Assembly (NCBI GenBank): GCA_947623455.1
Contig: OX392532.1
Span: 30,850,792-30,914,791, forward strand
Direction of reading: 5' to 3'
Length of the DNA stretch: 64,000 nt
DNA from: Mimachlamys varia
Taxonomy: Eukaryota > Mollusca > Bivalvia > Pectinida > Pectinidae
The notes beneath the pieces were generated by a model. It was not told the DNA's origin. It worked only from the letters and a program-made list of their open reading frames with translations, and did no database searches. Below, in pieces: positions 13,470 through 24,388 of this stretch. Numbering within the stretch: the stretch's first letter is position 1; the number at the start of each line of letters is the position of its first letter. The position numbers and the translations under genes were made by a program.

Positions 13470-16400
13470 TTAAGTAGTGTGCTCCAAATCTAAGTACAGC
13501 TCATCTTCGTTATAGTTCACTATTTGGTCCTCCTCTTTCTCCTCCACTACAGATGCCAAAGGCACCTGGTTTTTTCGTTTTTGTAGGAATAATACTTCTT
13601 CATCATGCTGTCGCCAAGCAGCCTGGAACATCGGCAAAAGTCTTGCTTTCCGTCGCATCAGATCTATAAATACATCACAGAAAAATAGCATAGATTTTAA
13701 GTGTGGAGGTCTCACTTAGTCTCAAGATCGAATGACAGCATTAAACATTATTTTTAAATCATTGCAACTTTTACTTTTTCTAAAAATACATGTTTATAAG
13801 AATTATTACGGAGACACAATGGTCTAAGCGGTAGGAGCAGCAGGGCTACTAAGTATTAAGCTTGATTTTCACTTCAAGTTTTGCAGAAAGTTACGTATAT
13901 TGGGCCTTTAATACTATCTGGAAATGGTATATTTTTTTTTTTTTTTGTAGACAACATACAATTTATAGGATTTTGAATAGCTCTGTATCAAAATAATGTT
14001 AAATGAAAAAGAGATATCTTACCTTTCACATCCATAAGATGAATACCATCATGATAGGAAAAATGTACTTTCGTATTCTGCTTCACATCAAACATCTTCA
14101 GGCCGCATCCGACCACAATCACAATCATTACCACACTAAACACACACACCATGCCCCAACTGGCATCGATGTTGCTGAAACCAAGAGAAATAAACAGTTA
14201 TGCAGCAATCCTTAAAGAAACAGAAAACTTACAAGATATTAATTATCATAACTGGCATCAATGTTGCTGAAACCAAGAGAAATAAACAGTTATGCAGCAA
14301 TCCTTAAAGAAACAGAAAACTTACAAGATATTAATTATCATAACTGGCATCAATGTTGCTGAAACCAAGAGAAATAACCAGTTATGTAGCAATCCTTAAA
14401 GAAACAGAAAACTTACAAGATATTAATTATCATAACTGGCATCAATGTTGCTGAAACCAAGAGAAATAACCAGTTATGCAGCAATCCTCAAAGAAACAGA
14501 AAACTTACAAGATATTAATTATCATAACTGGCATCAATGTTGCTGAAACCAAGAGAAATAACCAGTTATGCAGCAATCCTCAAAGAAACAGAAAACTTAC
14601 AAGATATTAATTATCATAACTGGCATCGATGTTGCTGAAACCAAGAGAAATAACCAGTTATGTAGCAATCCTTAAAGCAACAGAAAACTTACAAGATATT
14701 ATTATCATAACTGGCATCAATGTTGCTGAAACCAAGAGAAACAAGATAATTCGACGAATTACACTCCCCCACCGGGTTGTTATCTCGAGATCCAATAGCA
14801 ATGAGTGTGAATCTCGAGATGCAATAAGGTCATGTATTTTCTTCAATATATTGAAAGGTGAAGATGTAGTTTACAGAGACCCGCTTCTATACAGGAACCA
14901 TCCCATTCTCACTAAATACATGTACACTGTAGGTATACTCTAAATGATCTCTATATAAAGGACACAAGTCTATGAAGGACACCTTTAGTTTTTCTATTGG
15001 GTATCCTTTATAGACAGGTTTTACTGCAATAGACATGAAATTGTAATAATAATAACAAGATGTTGTTTGTTATGCTTACATTGAATTCAACAGTACTGTA
15101 TATTGATTAAATGGTGATCTGAGAAGAACACAGGTTTGTTTGTCACTGGGAATAATTTGGATGAGAAGACCAAGTCAAGAATTCCTCCAAGGCAATGGGT
15201 AGGCGTGGTCAGTTGTTGGTGAAGTTTACAAGATTTTTGAAGGCTGTCCATCTTTGCGAAGTCCATGTTGAAATCTCCAACAACTAGAATGTTTGTACAC
15301 TTATGTAACTTTGCTTGTGTTGTGCATAGCTTGAATAACTGTCGAAATAAATGTCACAGTGACCCAGTTTTGGTACACGACACACCATCTTCCCACGGGG
15401 AACCATACTACCAAGTATTAAGTTCTAATGCTTTATAGTGTAGGAGATAGAGCCCGGACAAGGTATTTGTGTAACGTAGGTCAGAGGTCAAAATATAGGT
15501 CACTGTGACCCGGTTTTGTTACGCGACACACCGCCTTCCCATAGGGAACTATACTACCAAGTACAAAGTTATAATCCTTAATATTGTAGGAGATAGAGCC
15601 TGGACAAACTTTTACTTTAATGTAGGTCAGAGGTCAAAATATAGAAAAAAAAAGGTCACAGTGACCCAGTTTTGGTACGCGACACACCGCCTTCCCACAG
15701 AGAACTATACTACCAAGTATAAAGTTCTAATCCTTAATAGTGTAGGAGATAGAACCTGGACAAATTTTTCTTTCTTTAATGTAGGTCAGAGGTCAAAATA
15801 TAGGTCACAGTGACCCGGTTTTGGTACGCGACACACCACCTTCCCACGGGGAACCATACTACCAAGTATTAAGTTCTAGTGCTTTATAGTGTAGGAGATA
15901 GAGCCCGGACAAGCTTTTTCTTTAATGTAGGTCAGAGGTCAAAATATAGGTCACAGTGACCCGGTTTTTGTACGCGACACACCGCCTTCCCAAAAGGAAC
16001 CATACTACCAAGTATTAAGTTCTAGTCTTTTATAGTGTAGGAGATAGAGCCCGGACAAACTTTTACTTTAATGTAGGTCAGAGGTCAAAATATAGCAAAA
16101 TAAAGGTCACATTGACCCGGTTTTTGTACGCGACACACTGCCTTCCCACAGAGAACAATACTACTAAGTATTAAGTTCTAGTGCTTTATAGTGTAGGAGA
16201 TAGAGCCCGGACAAGCTTTTTCGTTAATGTAGGTCAGAGGTCAAAATATAGGTCACTGTGACCCGGTTTTTATACGCGACACACCGCCTTCCCACAAGGA
16301 ACCATACTACCAAGTATTAAGTTCTAGTGCTTTATAGTGTAGGAGATAGAGCCCGGACAAGCTTTTTCTTTAATGTAGGTCAGAGGTCAAAATATAGGTC

Positions 16401-18335
16401 ACTGTGACCCGGTTTTTGTACGCGACACACCGCCTTCCCACAAGGAACAATACTACTAAGTATTAAGTTCTAGTGCTTTATAGTGTAGGAGATAGAGCCC
16501 GGACAAGCTTTTTCTTTAATGTAGGTCAGAGGTCAAAATATAGGTCACAGTGACCCGGTTTTTGTATGCGACACACCGCCTTCCCACAGGGAACCCACAC
16601 ACTTAGTATGAAGTTCCAGTGTCTTATAGTATGGGAGATAGAGCCCGGACAAATAGTGTGCGGAAGGACGGACGGACGGACGGACGGACACAACGCAAAC
16701 CTATAGTCCCCCCCGGATTCCGGTGGGGGACTAATAACCAGTTATGTAGCAATCCTTAGAGAAACAGAAAACTTACAAGATATTAATTATCATAACTGGC
16801 ATCAATGTTGCTGAAACCAAGAGAAATAACCAGTTATGTAGCAATCCTTAAAGCAACAAAAAACTTACAAGATATTAATTATCATAAGTTTACACTTCAA
16901 CATATTTATTGTTTCAATACATTGTACTTAATTTGAAATTTGGAGTCGCAAACTTAAAGATTGTTTTTCAATGTCACTTTTACATTATCTTATTAAGATC
17001 ATCTACATCAGACAGAATAATTATTTTTGATGAAAAAGAAAGTTGTATAATGTATGCAATAATTAAAAAAAATAATTTTTTTATTTTAATTCAATTGATA
17101 CTACAGTTTTTGTATCAACCAGAACTGATTGTAAACTTACTTCTGTATAGAAATCTGATGAAATGATTTTGTTGTGTTGAAATCCCTGCTAGAATTGAAG
17201 CTGGATAAGTCCCGCCTATTCCTTATACTGGAGTGATTCAAATCAGTTGTATTTTCTCCATGTGAATTATAAACATTTAGTTTTATATGGCCAAGTTCTC
17301 CTTCTGATCTATGTTTGCCCACAGCTTTGATATAAACATCCAAGTCATGGCCTATGAAATTTGTAGCTGCACTTTCGTCTAAATATAGCACCGACATTTT
17401 GCAACAATATAAAACATCTAAGATGAAAAACTCAAAACCTTTTAAGAGCCACGGTATCAACATCTCCACTGAAACAATATTTGAAAAAATACAGCATGTG
17501 TTCTTTATGCAAACATTTTTGTTCGTCCGTTCTTTTCTTTTGCGTAAAACAGCTTCAATTATTTTATCTCTTGAACCAATAATGGGGTTGGATATATTAA
17601 ATGGCTTTATCAACAGTGGCATGAAATTTGGACAATTTCCTTTCCACGTGTCAACAATAGTGGCATCGTCTTCTGATCCAATTTGTTTTACGGTGAAATA
17701 ATGATATTGATTTTTGAAATGTCTGTATGTCCTGTCGGGTATTTTTGAGTTTAAGTCTTTTCGTCTGGATATATGAGATGGTCTTTTCCTGATAATGGAT
17801 GTTGGACTGAGATGATCTTGTACCTCACTGTTCTCATGGTGAAGGCTTTTATCCAAATTCTGAAATAAAAATCGATCATTTCTGATGATTTTAAAGTAAC
17901 AAGAATTATTCAATATATTGTCTTATCACAGTTAATTCACTCTTTGATAATCAGTATATAATTTTTTTTCAAATTTTATTTTATTTTAGCGCTGTAAACT
18001 AGTAAAAAATGTATGGAGAAACCAATAAACTGTCATCCGATCGATTTATTAATTTTGCTCTTGCATATTGTGATTTATATATATTTGGACTATTTAATCT
18101 AGCAAATATACGGTAAGCTCAAACTTACCTGAATTTCCAGGCGATTTAGCCGACTAAACTTTTTGACAGATCTGAGAGTTTCAGTTTCACTTTGATGATG
18201 TTTTGTAGCTTGAATAAGTTGCAGTGAACTTTGACAAACCAGGAGAGTTACAATAATTCTGGCAAAATTAACCCATGAAACTGGACAGACGATTCTGGTG
18301 GAGGGAAGCATTATTCCTATTAATGCAACCTGCAT
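13470..18335 (-). CDS. Unrecognised single-pass type I membrane protein, 4 exons, ~423 aa
   Basis: Coding exons on the minus strand are 18335-18129, 17859-17141, 14174-14023 and 13663-13470. All junctions have GT-AG sites and consistent phase (0, 2, 1). Residues 1-43 look like a signal peptide, with a hydrophobic stretch ARIIVTLLVCQSSL. Residues 44-314 are the predicted ectodomain, with sequons including FNIS, NTT, NHS and NSS and several cysteines. Exon 3 encodes one transmembrane segment near 315-334 (SWGMVCVFSVVMIVIVVGCG). The cytoplasmic tail is about 89 residues, basic after the membrane (LMRRKARLLPMFQ) and ends in an acidic patch (NEDELYLDLE). I do not recognise the family. Intron 2 (~3 kb) is filled by tandem arrays. 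The start is uncertain because another ATG in stronger Kozak context lies 4 nt upstream, out of frame. The model rests on phase and composition only. Confidence 0.75.
13840..13912 (+). mobile_element. piggyBac-like MITE, 3'-end fragment
   Basis: Only the right end survives: CTTCAAGTTTTGCAG, then AAGTTACGTATATTGGGCC and TTTAA. It lies in the last intron of the membrane-protein gene. Confidence 0.65.
14157..14741 (-). repeat. ~92-bp tandem array carrying the 3' splice site of the transmembrane exon
   Basis: Read on the minus strand, each unit has the acceptor TTTCTCTTGGTTTCAG, then ~17 nt matching the start of the genuine exon 3 (CAACATYGATGCCAGTT), then ATGATAATTAATATCTT and a donor-like GTAAGTTTTC. 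About seven acceptors occur here, the exon-proximal one being the genuine site at 14175-14176. An eighth lies beyond an insertion, at about 16735-16890. Unit identity is high. Confidence 0.9.
14742..16731. mobile_element. Element inserted into the ~92-bp array
   Basis: The ~92-bp array stops at 14741 and resumes at 16732, so about 2 kb was inserted after the array formed. Near the left edge is CACTCCCCCACCGGG. The right edge is a hairpin, AGTCCCCCCCGG-ATT-CCGGTGGGGGACT, preceded by a GGACGGACGGACGG run. These look like terminal inverted sequences of a non-autonomous DNA element carrying an internal tandem array (15350-16640). No transposase is visible. Exact ends are uncertain. Confidence 0.6.
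15350..16640. repeat. ~148-bp tandem array with nuclear-receptor-type motifs, about 9 copies
   Basis: Each unit has ACGCGACACACCGCCTTCCC, CATACTACCAAGTATTAAGT, GTGTAGGAGATAGAGCC and then AGGTCAGAGGTCA (a perfect DR1) and AGGTCANNNTGACCC (a perfect IR3). DR1 starts are 15478, 15624, 15783, 15929, 16075, 16231, 16377 and 16523. IR3 starts are 15497, 15653, 15802, 15948, 16104, 16250, 16396 and 16542. Whether these bind receptors is not shown by sequence alone. Confidence 0.9.
16732..16890 (-). repeat. Distal remnant of the ~92-bp splice-site array
   Basis: The same unit as at 14157-14741, including the acceptor TTTCTCTTGGTTTCAG, separated from the main array by the inserted element. In transcription order it is the first decoy acceptor after exon 2. 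Confidence 0.85.
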
Positions 18336-18417
18336 CCATGGTTCTCTGTTGGAAATCTTTCAAACTCAGACAATCTACTTCACAGGAAGCAATTACGTGT
18401 CTGTAAGGGGCATAACT

Positions 18418-18460
18418 CTCATTTACTAAAACCGGAAGTGGTAAAAACCGGCGCGTCTAA
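18418..18460 (-). promoter_or_regulatory. Candidate promoter of the membrane-protein gene
   Basis: Directly upstream of exon 1 on the minus strand are GGGTATTTAGACGCGCC and then ACTTCCGG, a consensus ETS/GABP-type core common near animal transcription starts. The GGGTATTTAGACGCGCC block is repeated at the start of the TIR-HEAT gene. The transcription start is inferred. Confidence 0.45.
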
Positions 18461-19490
18461 ATACCCAATACTACCCCATACTACCCAATACTACCCCATA
18501 CTACCCCATACTACCCAATACCACCTCATACGACCAAGTAATTTACGAAATACTACTGTTATACTATGGAATATTATCTTCCTGGATATTTTTTCTTCAA
18601 TTCGTCGTATTTAATCGGAAAATATTCGATTTAGTGCAGAAATACCACAGAAATCCGCGATGATGTCAAACCCCGTACAACCCAATACTACCCCACACTA
18701 CCCAATACCACCTCATACGACCAAATAATTTACTAAATACTACTTTTATACTATGGAATATTATCTTTCTGGATATTTTTTCTTCAATTCGCCGTATTTA
18801 ATCGGAAAATATTCGATTTAGTGCATAAATACTACAGAAATCCGCGATGATGTCAAACCCCGTACTACCCAATACTAAGCCTTCCCCATACTACCCAATA
18901 CCACCTCATACGACCAAATAATTTACTAAATACTACTTTTATACTATGGAATATTATCTTTCTGGATATTTTTCCTTCAATTCGCCGTATTTAATCGGAA
19001 AATATTCGATTTAGTGCAGAAATACCACAGAAATGCGCGATGATGTCAAACCCCGTACTACCCAATACTACCCCACACTACCCAATACCACCTCATACGA
19101 CCAAATAATTTACTAAATACTACTTTTATACTATGGAATATTATCTTTCTGGATATTTTTTCTTCAATTCGCCGTATTTAATCGGAAAATATTCGATTTA
19201 GTGCATAAATACTACAGAAATCCGCGATGATGTCAAACCCCGTACTACCCAATACTAAGCCTACCCCATATACTACCCAATACCACCTCATACGACCAAA
19301 TAATTTACTAAATACTACTTTTATACTATGGAATATTATCTTTCTGGATATTTTTCCTTCAAATCGCCGTATTTAATCGGAAAATATTCGATTTAGTGCA
19401 GAAATACCACAGAAATGCGCGATGATGTCAAGACCCTGTACTACCCAATACTACCCCATACTACCCAATACCACCTCATACGACCAAATA
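18450..19490. repeat. 187-195-bp tandem array, about 5 copies, alternating A-B order
   Basis: CCACCTCATACGACCAA recurs at about 18521, 18708, 18901, 19088, 19283 and 19471. Each unit also has ATACTATGGAATATTATC, TTTAATCGGAAAATATTCGA and a run of CTACCCAATACTACCC. Units 2 and 4 share one set of variants and units 3 and 5 another, so the larger repeat is ~380 bp. Diverged monomers lie at 33040-33215 and, inverted, at 34800-35245. Confidence 0.9.
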
Positions 19491-20060
19491 TTCTACACCA
19501 GAACATATGACTCATTACTAAATACTGCCTTTAATATTGTTAAATATCGTCTTCGGGAAGACATTTACTTTTTAAGGTAGCCTTTTTACTTCTATTTGGG
19601 TCATTTAGTCTATCAAGAAAGCAAATTTAATGGTCCCCACTGCCGCATTTATTTGCACGCGATATCGTATCACTCTTTGAAAAGGAGGTGCGATCTGGTG
19701 TGATACGGCCTACTTTCACATTGACGCCTGAGTCGCTCATTTTTAGAACTACTGTAGGCATGGTGATACTGATAGAATTATCGATGGTTAAAGTAAGTAC
19801 TGTTGTGTATTGTGATTTTCTGGAAGTAGGCCTAGTGAACGCATGTTTAGCCGAGATCCAGGTCTACGTTGATGGTTGAAGTGGAGGGTCGTCATAAATA
19901 GATACCAATTGACACCAGCTGATGTTGTGTGTATCGCACACACTTCATTCAAACAGATTATTGCAAAACAATACAGTAGTTATACTATTATCAGGTATGA
20001 AAACTTTTGTTTCTCCGCTCTATTTTAATTATTTGTTTATCTATAACTTCTCCTTCCATT
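19491..20060 (+). repeat. Flank of the ~190-bp array, duplicated in inverse at 34.0-34.6 kb
   Basis: Shared phrases, inverted in the other copy, include ATTTAATGGTCCCCACTGCC, GATCTGGTGTGATACGGCC, CTACTTTCAC and GTTTCTCCGCTCTATTT. No coding frame is conserved between the copies, so this is treated as part of a duplicated element, not a gene. Confidence 0.75.
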
Positions 20061-20996
20061 TTTTCGAACCGTCTAGGATTTATGGCAATCCATGTAAATA
20101 AAATACAGTAAACAACTGGTAAAGGCAAATAAAAAAAACATTGTGCTTCAGCTACATGTATTTACAGTATAATGCTACTTAAAGGGTCATCCCATGAAAG
20201 CCTAAATGGCAGTTCTTGAATGTACATATGCACTACTACTTGTATTTCCTGTTATATCATGCAGTATTCAAAGTTCACTCAAAATGTCTGCATTGACCAC
20301 TTGCAAAATTGCATTCCTCTGGAAAGCCTCGATAAAAACAGCAGGTGATGACGCAACAAGACATCAGGGAGGGGACGCGGAATATATATATGTACGTCTG
20401 ATGAAATAGAGACAAGTCTGTGTAGAATCTATTGAATCACATTCACATCCACATAAATAATTAGACATTGATTGCACACATGCCGATATTCAAATGAAGA
20501 AATATTTGTTAGCATCATTTATCGACACCAGGAAGTATCTATAGATCTATTACCTGACTTAGACCGGTAGAATACAACAAAGGGACACATTAATTTCTGT
20601 AAAAATATTTGTGAATCCCCCTATTCAAATGATTTCATAAAAGGTATTCATATGCATTGAAAAGTACAAAAATAAAATGAAATGAAATGTTCGGATGATT
20701 TTTTTTTAAAGCTCAATGTCTTGAGGATATTTTTTTTCAGATTATACATATAATTATATACATGCATGTTCATTTAAAATCTATCAAACTTTCAGCGTCT
20801 GCATACGTTAACACTTAAGGAAATATACGTTGAACCGCATATGAGACTGATGAGTACGATCAAATACACATACAACATGTCATTATGTAACATGTTTTAG
20901 AGGAACATTTTTGAATCCAATACAAGTGGTAGAATGTCAGGACAACAGAACCACTCACAACACCTTGGACCCAGGAACACTGAAAAGACTTGATTC
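20061..20996. other. Gene-free interval
   Basis: A short open frame at 20206-20409 has no splice context or recognisable domain. No RNA gene was seen. Confidence 0.45.
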
Positions 20997-23900
20997 TAAC
21001 ATGTTTTAAAGTAATGCAAGGGCCCAGAAAACTATCAAAGTAGCTTAAAAAGAAAAAATCTGAATTTTTTTCAAATTTGGAAAAAAATGAGGTTTTTCAT
21101 TGTCGAGTATAAAGTCCCTTCCGAGCCCGATAAAACATGATTTTCTGACATTCTAGCTTGATTTAGACTGAAAACTTCGCCGTTACACACCAAAAGTCTT
21201 TAATATTGTGTTTAATGAAAAATGTTATTCTAGTAAGAATTTGACTTTTTTCCACCTCAGAAAATAGGATATTGGTACTTTTTGAAATTGAATGTTTGGG
21301 AAAAATGAAAAATTCTGTCTTAAAATCATGGCAGTTGATGTTAGCATGTTTTAAAGTCATGCAAGGAACCAGAAAACTATCAAAGTAGCTTAAAAAGAAG
21401 AAATCTGAATTTTTTTCAAATTTGGAAAAAAATGAGGTTTTTCATTGTCGAGTATAAAGTCCCTTCCGAGCCCGATAAAACATGATTTTCTGACATTCTA
21501 GCTTGATTTAGACTGAAAACTTCGCCGTTACACGCCAAAAGTCTTGAATATTGAGTTTTAATGAAAAATGTTATTCTAGTAAGAATTTGACTTTTTTTAC
21601 ACCTCAGAAAATAGGATATTGGTACTTTTTGAAATTGAATTTTTGGGAAAAATGAAAAATTCTGTCTTAAAATCATGGCAGTTGATGTTAGCATGTTTTA
21701 AAGTCATGCAAGGAACCAGAAAACTATCAAAGTAGCTTAAAAAGAAGAAATCTGAATTTTTTTCAAATTTGGAAAAAAATGAGGTTTTTCATTGTCGAGT
21801 ATAAAGTCCATTCCGAGCCCGATTAAACATGATTTTCTGACATTCTAGCTTGATTTAGACTGAAAACTTCGCCGTTACACGCCAAAAGTCTTGAATATTG
21901 AGTTTTAATGAAAAATGTTATTCTAGTAAGAATTTGACTTTTTTTACACCTCAGAAAATAGGATATTGGTACTTTTTGAAATTGAATTTTTGGGAAAAAT
22001 GAAAAATTCTGTCTTAAAATCATGGCAGTTGATGTTAGCATGTTTTAAAGTCATGCAAGGAACCAGAAAACTATCAAAGTAGCTTAAAAAGAAGAAATCT
22101 GAATTTTTTTCAAATTTGGAAAAAAATGAGGTTTTTCATTGTCGAGTATAAAGTCCATTCCGAGCCCGATTAAACATGATTTTCTGACATTCTAGCTTGA
22201 TTTAGACTGAAAACTTCGCCGTTACACGCCAAAAGTCTTGAATATTGAGTTTTAATGAAAAATGTTATTCTAGTAAGAATTTGACTTTTTTTACACCTCA
22301 GAAAATAGGATATTGGTACTTTTTGAAATTGAATTTTTGGGAAAAATGAAAAATTCTGTCTTAAAATCATGGCAGTTGATGTTAGCATGTTTTAAAGTCA
22401 TGCAAGGAACCAGAAAACTATCAAAGTAGCTTAAAAAGAAGAAATCTGAATTTTTTTCAAATTTGGAAAAAAAATGAGGTTTTTCATTGTCGAGTATAAA
22501 GTCCCTTCCGAGCCCGATAAAACATGATTTTCTGACATTCTAGCTTGATTTAGACTGAAAACTTCGCCGTTACACGCCAAAAGTCTTGAATATTGAGTTT
22601 TAATGAAAAATGTTATTCTAGTAAGAATTTGACTTTTTTTACACCTCAGAAAATAGGATATTGGTACTTTTTGAAATTGAATTTTTGGGAAAAATGAAAA
22701 ATTCTGTCTTAAAATCATGGCAGTTGATGTTAGCATGTTTTAAAGTCATGCAAGGAACCAGAAAACTATCAAAGTAGCTTAAAAAGAAAAAATCTGAATT
22801 TTTTTCAAATTTGGAAAAAAATGAGGTTTTTCATTGTCGAGTATAAAGTCCCTTCCGAGCCCGATAAAACATGATTTTCTGACATTCTAGCTTGATTTAG
22901 ACTGAAAACTTCGCCGTTACACGCCAAAAGTCTTGAATATTGAGTTTTAATGAAAAATGTTATTCTAGTAAGAATTTGACTTTTTTTACACCTCAGAAAA
23001 TAGGATATTGGTACTTTTTGAAATTGAATTTTTGGGAAAAATGAAAAATTCTGTCTTAAAATCATGGCAGTTGATGTTAGCATGTTTTAAAGTCATGCAA
23101 GGAACCAGAAAACTATCAAAGTAGCTTAAAAAGAAGAAATCTGAATTTTTTTCAAATTTGGAAAAAAATGAGGTTTTTCATTGTCGAGTATAAAGTCCCT
23201 TCCGAGCCCGATAAAACATGATTTTCTGACATTCTAGCTTGATTTAGACTGAAAACTTCGCCGTTACACACCAAAAGTCTTTAATATTGTGTTTAATGAA
23301 AAATGTTATTCTAGTAAGAATTTGACTTTTTTCCACCTCAGAAAATAGGATATTGGTACTTTTTGAAATTGAATTTTTGGGAAAAATGAAAAATTCTGTC
23401 TTAAAATCATGGCAGTTGATGTTAGCATGTTTTAAAGTCATGCAAGGAACCAGAAAACTATCAAAGTAGCTTAAAAAGAAGAAATCTGAATTTTTTTCAA
23501 ATTTGGAAAAAAATGAGGTTTTTCATTGTCGAGTATAAAGTCCCTTCCGAGCCCGATAAAACATGATTTTCTGACATTCTAGCTTGATTTAGACTGAAAA
23601 CTTCGCCGTTACACACCAAAAGTCTTGAATATTGAGTTTTAATGAAAAATGTTATTCTAGTAAGAATTTGACTTTTTTTCCACCTCAGAAAATAGGATAT
23701 TGGTACTTTTTGAAATTGAATTTTTGGGAAAAATGAAAAATTCTGTCTTAAAATCATGGCAGTTGATGTTAGCATGTTTTAAAGTAATGCAAGGAACCAG
23801 AAAACTATCAAAGTAGCTTAAAAAGAAGAAATCTGAATTTTTTTCAAATTTGGAAAAAAATGAGGTTTTTCATTGTCGAGTATAAAGTCCATTCCGAGCC

Positions 23901-24388
23901 CGATAAAACATGATTTTCTGACATTCTAGCTTGATTTAGACTGAAAACTTCGCCGTTACACACCAAAAGTCTTGAATATTGAGTTTTAATGAAAAATGTT
24001 ATTCTAGTAAGAATTTGACTTTTTTCCACCTCAGAAAATAGGATATTGGTACTTTTTGAAATTGAATTTTTGGGAAAAATGAAAAATTCTGTCTTAAAAT
24101 CATGGCAGTTGATGTTAGCATGTTTTAAAGTCATGCAAGGAACCAGAAAACTATCAAAGTAGCTTAAAAAGAAGAAATCTGAATTTTTTTCAAATTTGGA
24201 AAAAAAATGAGGTTTTTCATTGTCGAGTATAAAGTCCCTTCCAAGCCCGATAAAACATGATTTTCTGACATTCTAGCTTGATTTAGACTGAAAACTTCAT
24301 TGTTACACGGAAAAAGTCTTGAATATTGAGTTTTATTGAAAAATGTTATTCTAGTAAGAATTTGACTTTTTTCCACCTCAGAAAATAT
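20997..24388. repeat. 347-bp satellite, nine full units plus a partial
   Basis: CATGTTTTAAAG recurs at about 21000, 21345, 21692, 22039, 22386, 22734, 23081, 23426, 23773 and 24119, a period of 345-348 bp. Units are nearly identical over their whole length. Each contains CCGAGCCCGATAAAACATGA, TTCTAGCTTGATTTAGACTG, AACTTCGCCGTTACAC and CCTCAGAAAATAGGATATTG. Minus-strand frames of 65-101 codons recur only because the unit recurs; length shifts change them and there is no sign of coding selection. Confidence 0.95.

Noticed and set aside
14629..15813. Open frames of about 100 codons in the membrane gene's intron
   Set aside because: They cross array and transposon sequence and repeat with the units.
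17354..17701. A 115-codon plus-strand frame
   Set aside because: It is antisense to exon 2 of the membrane-protein gene, which has better splice and phase support.
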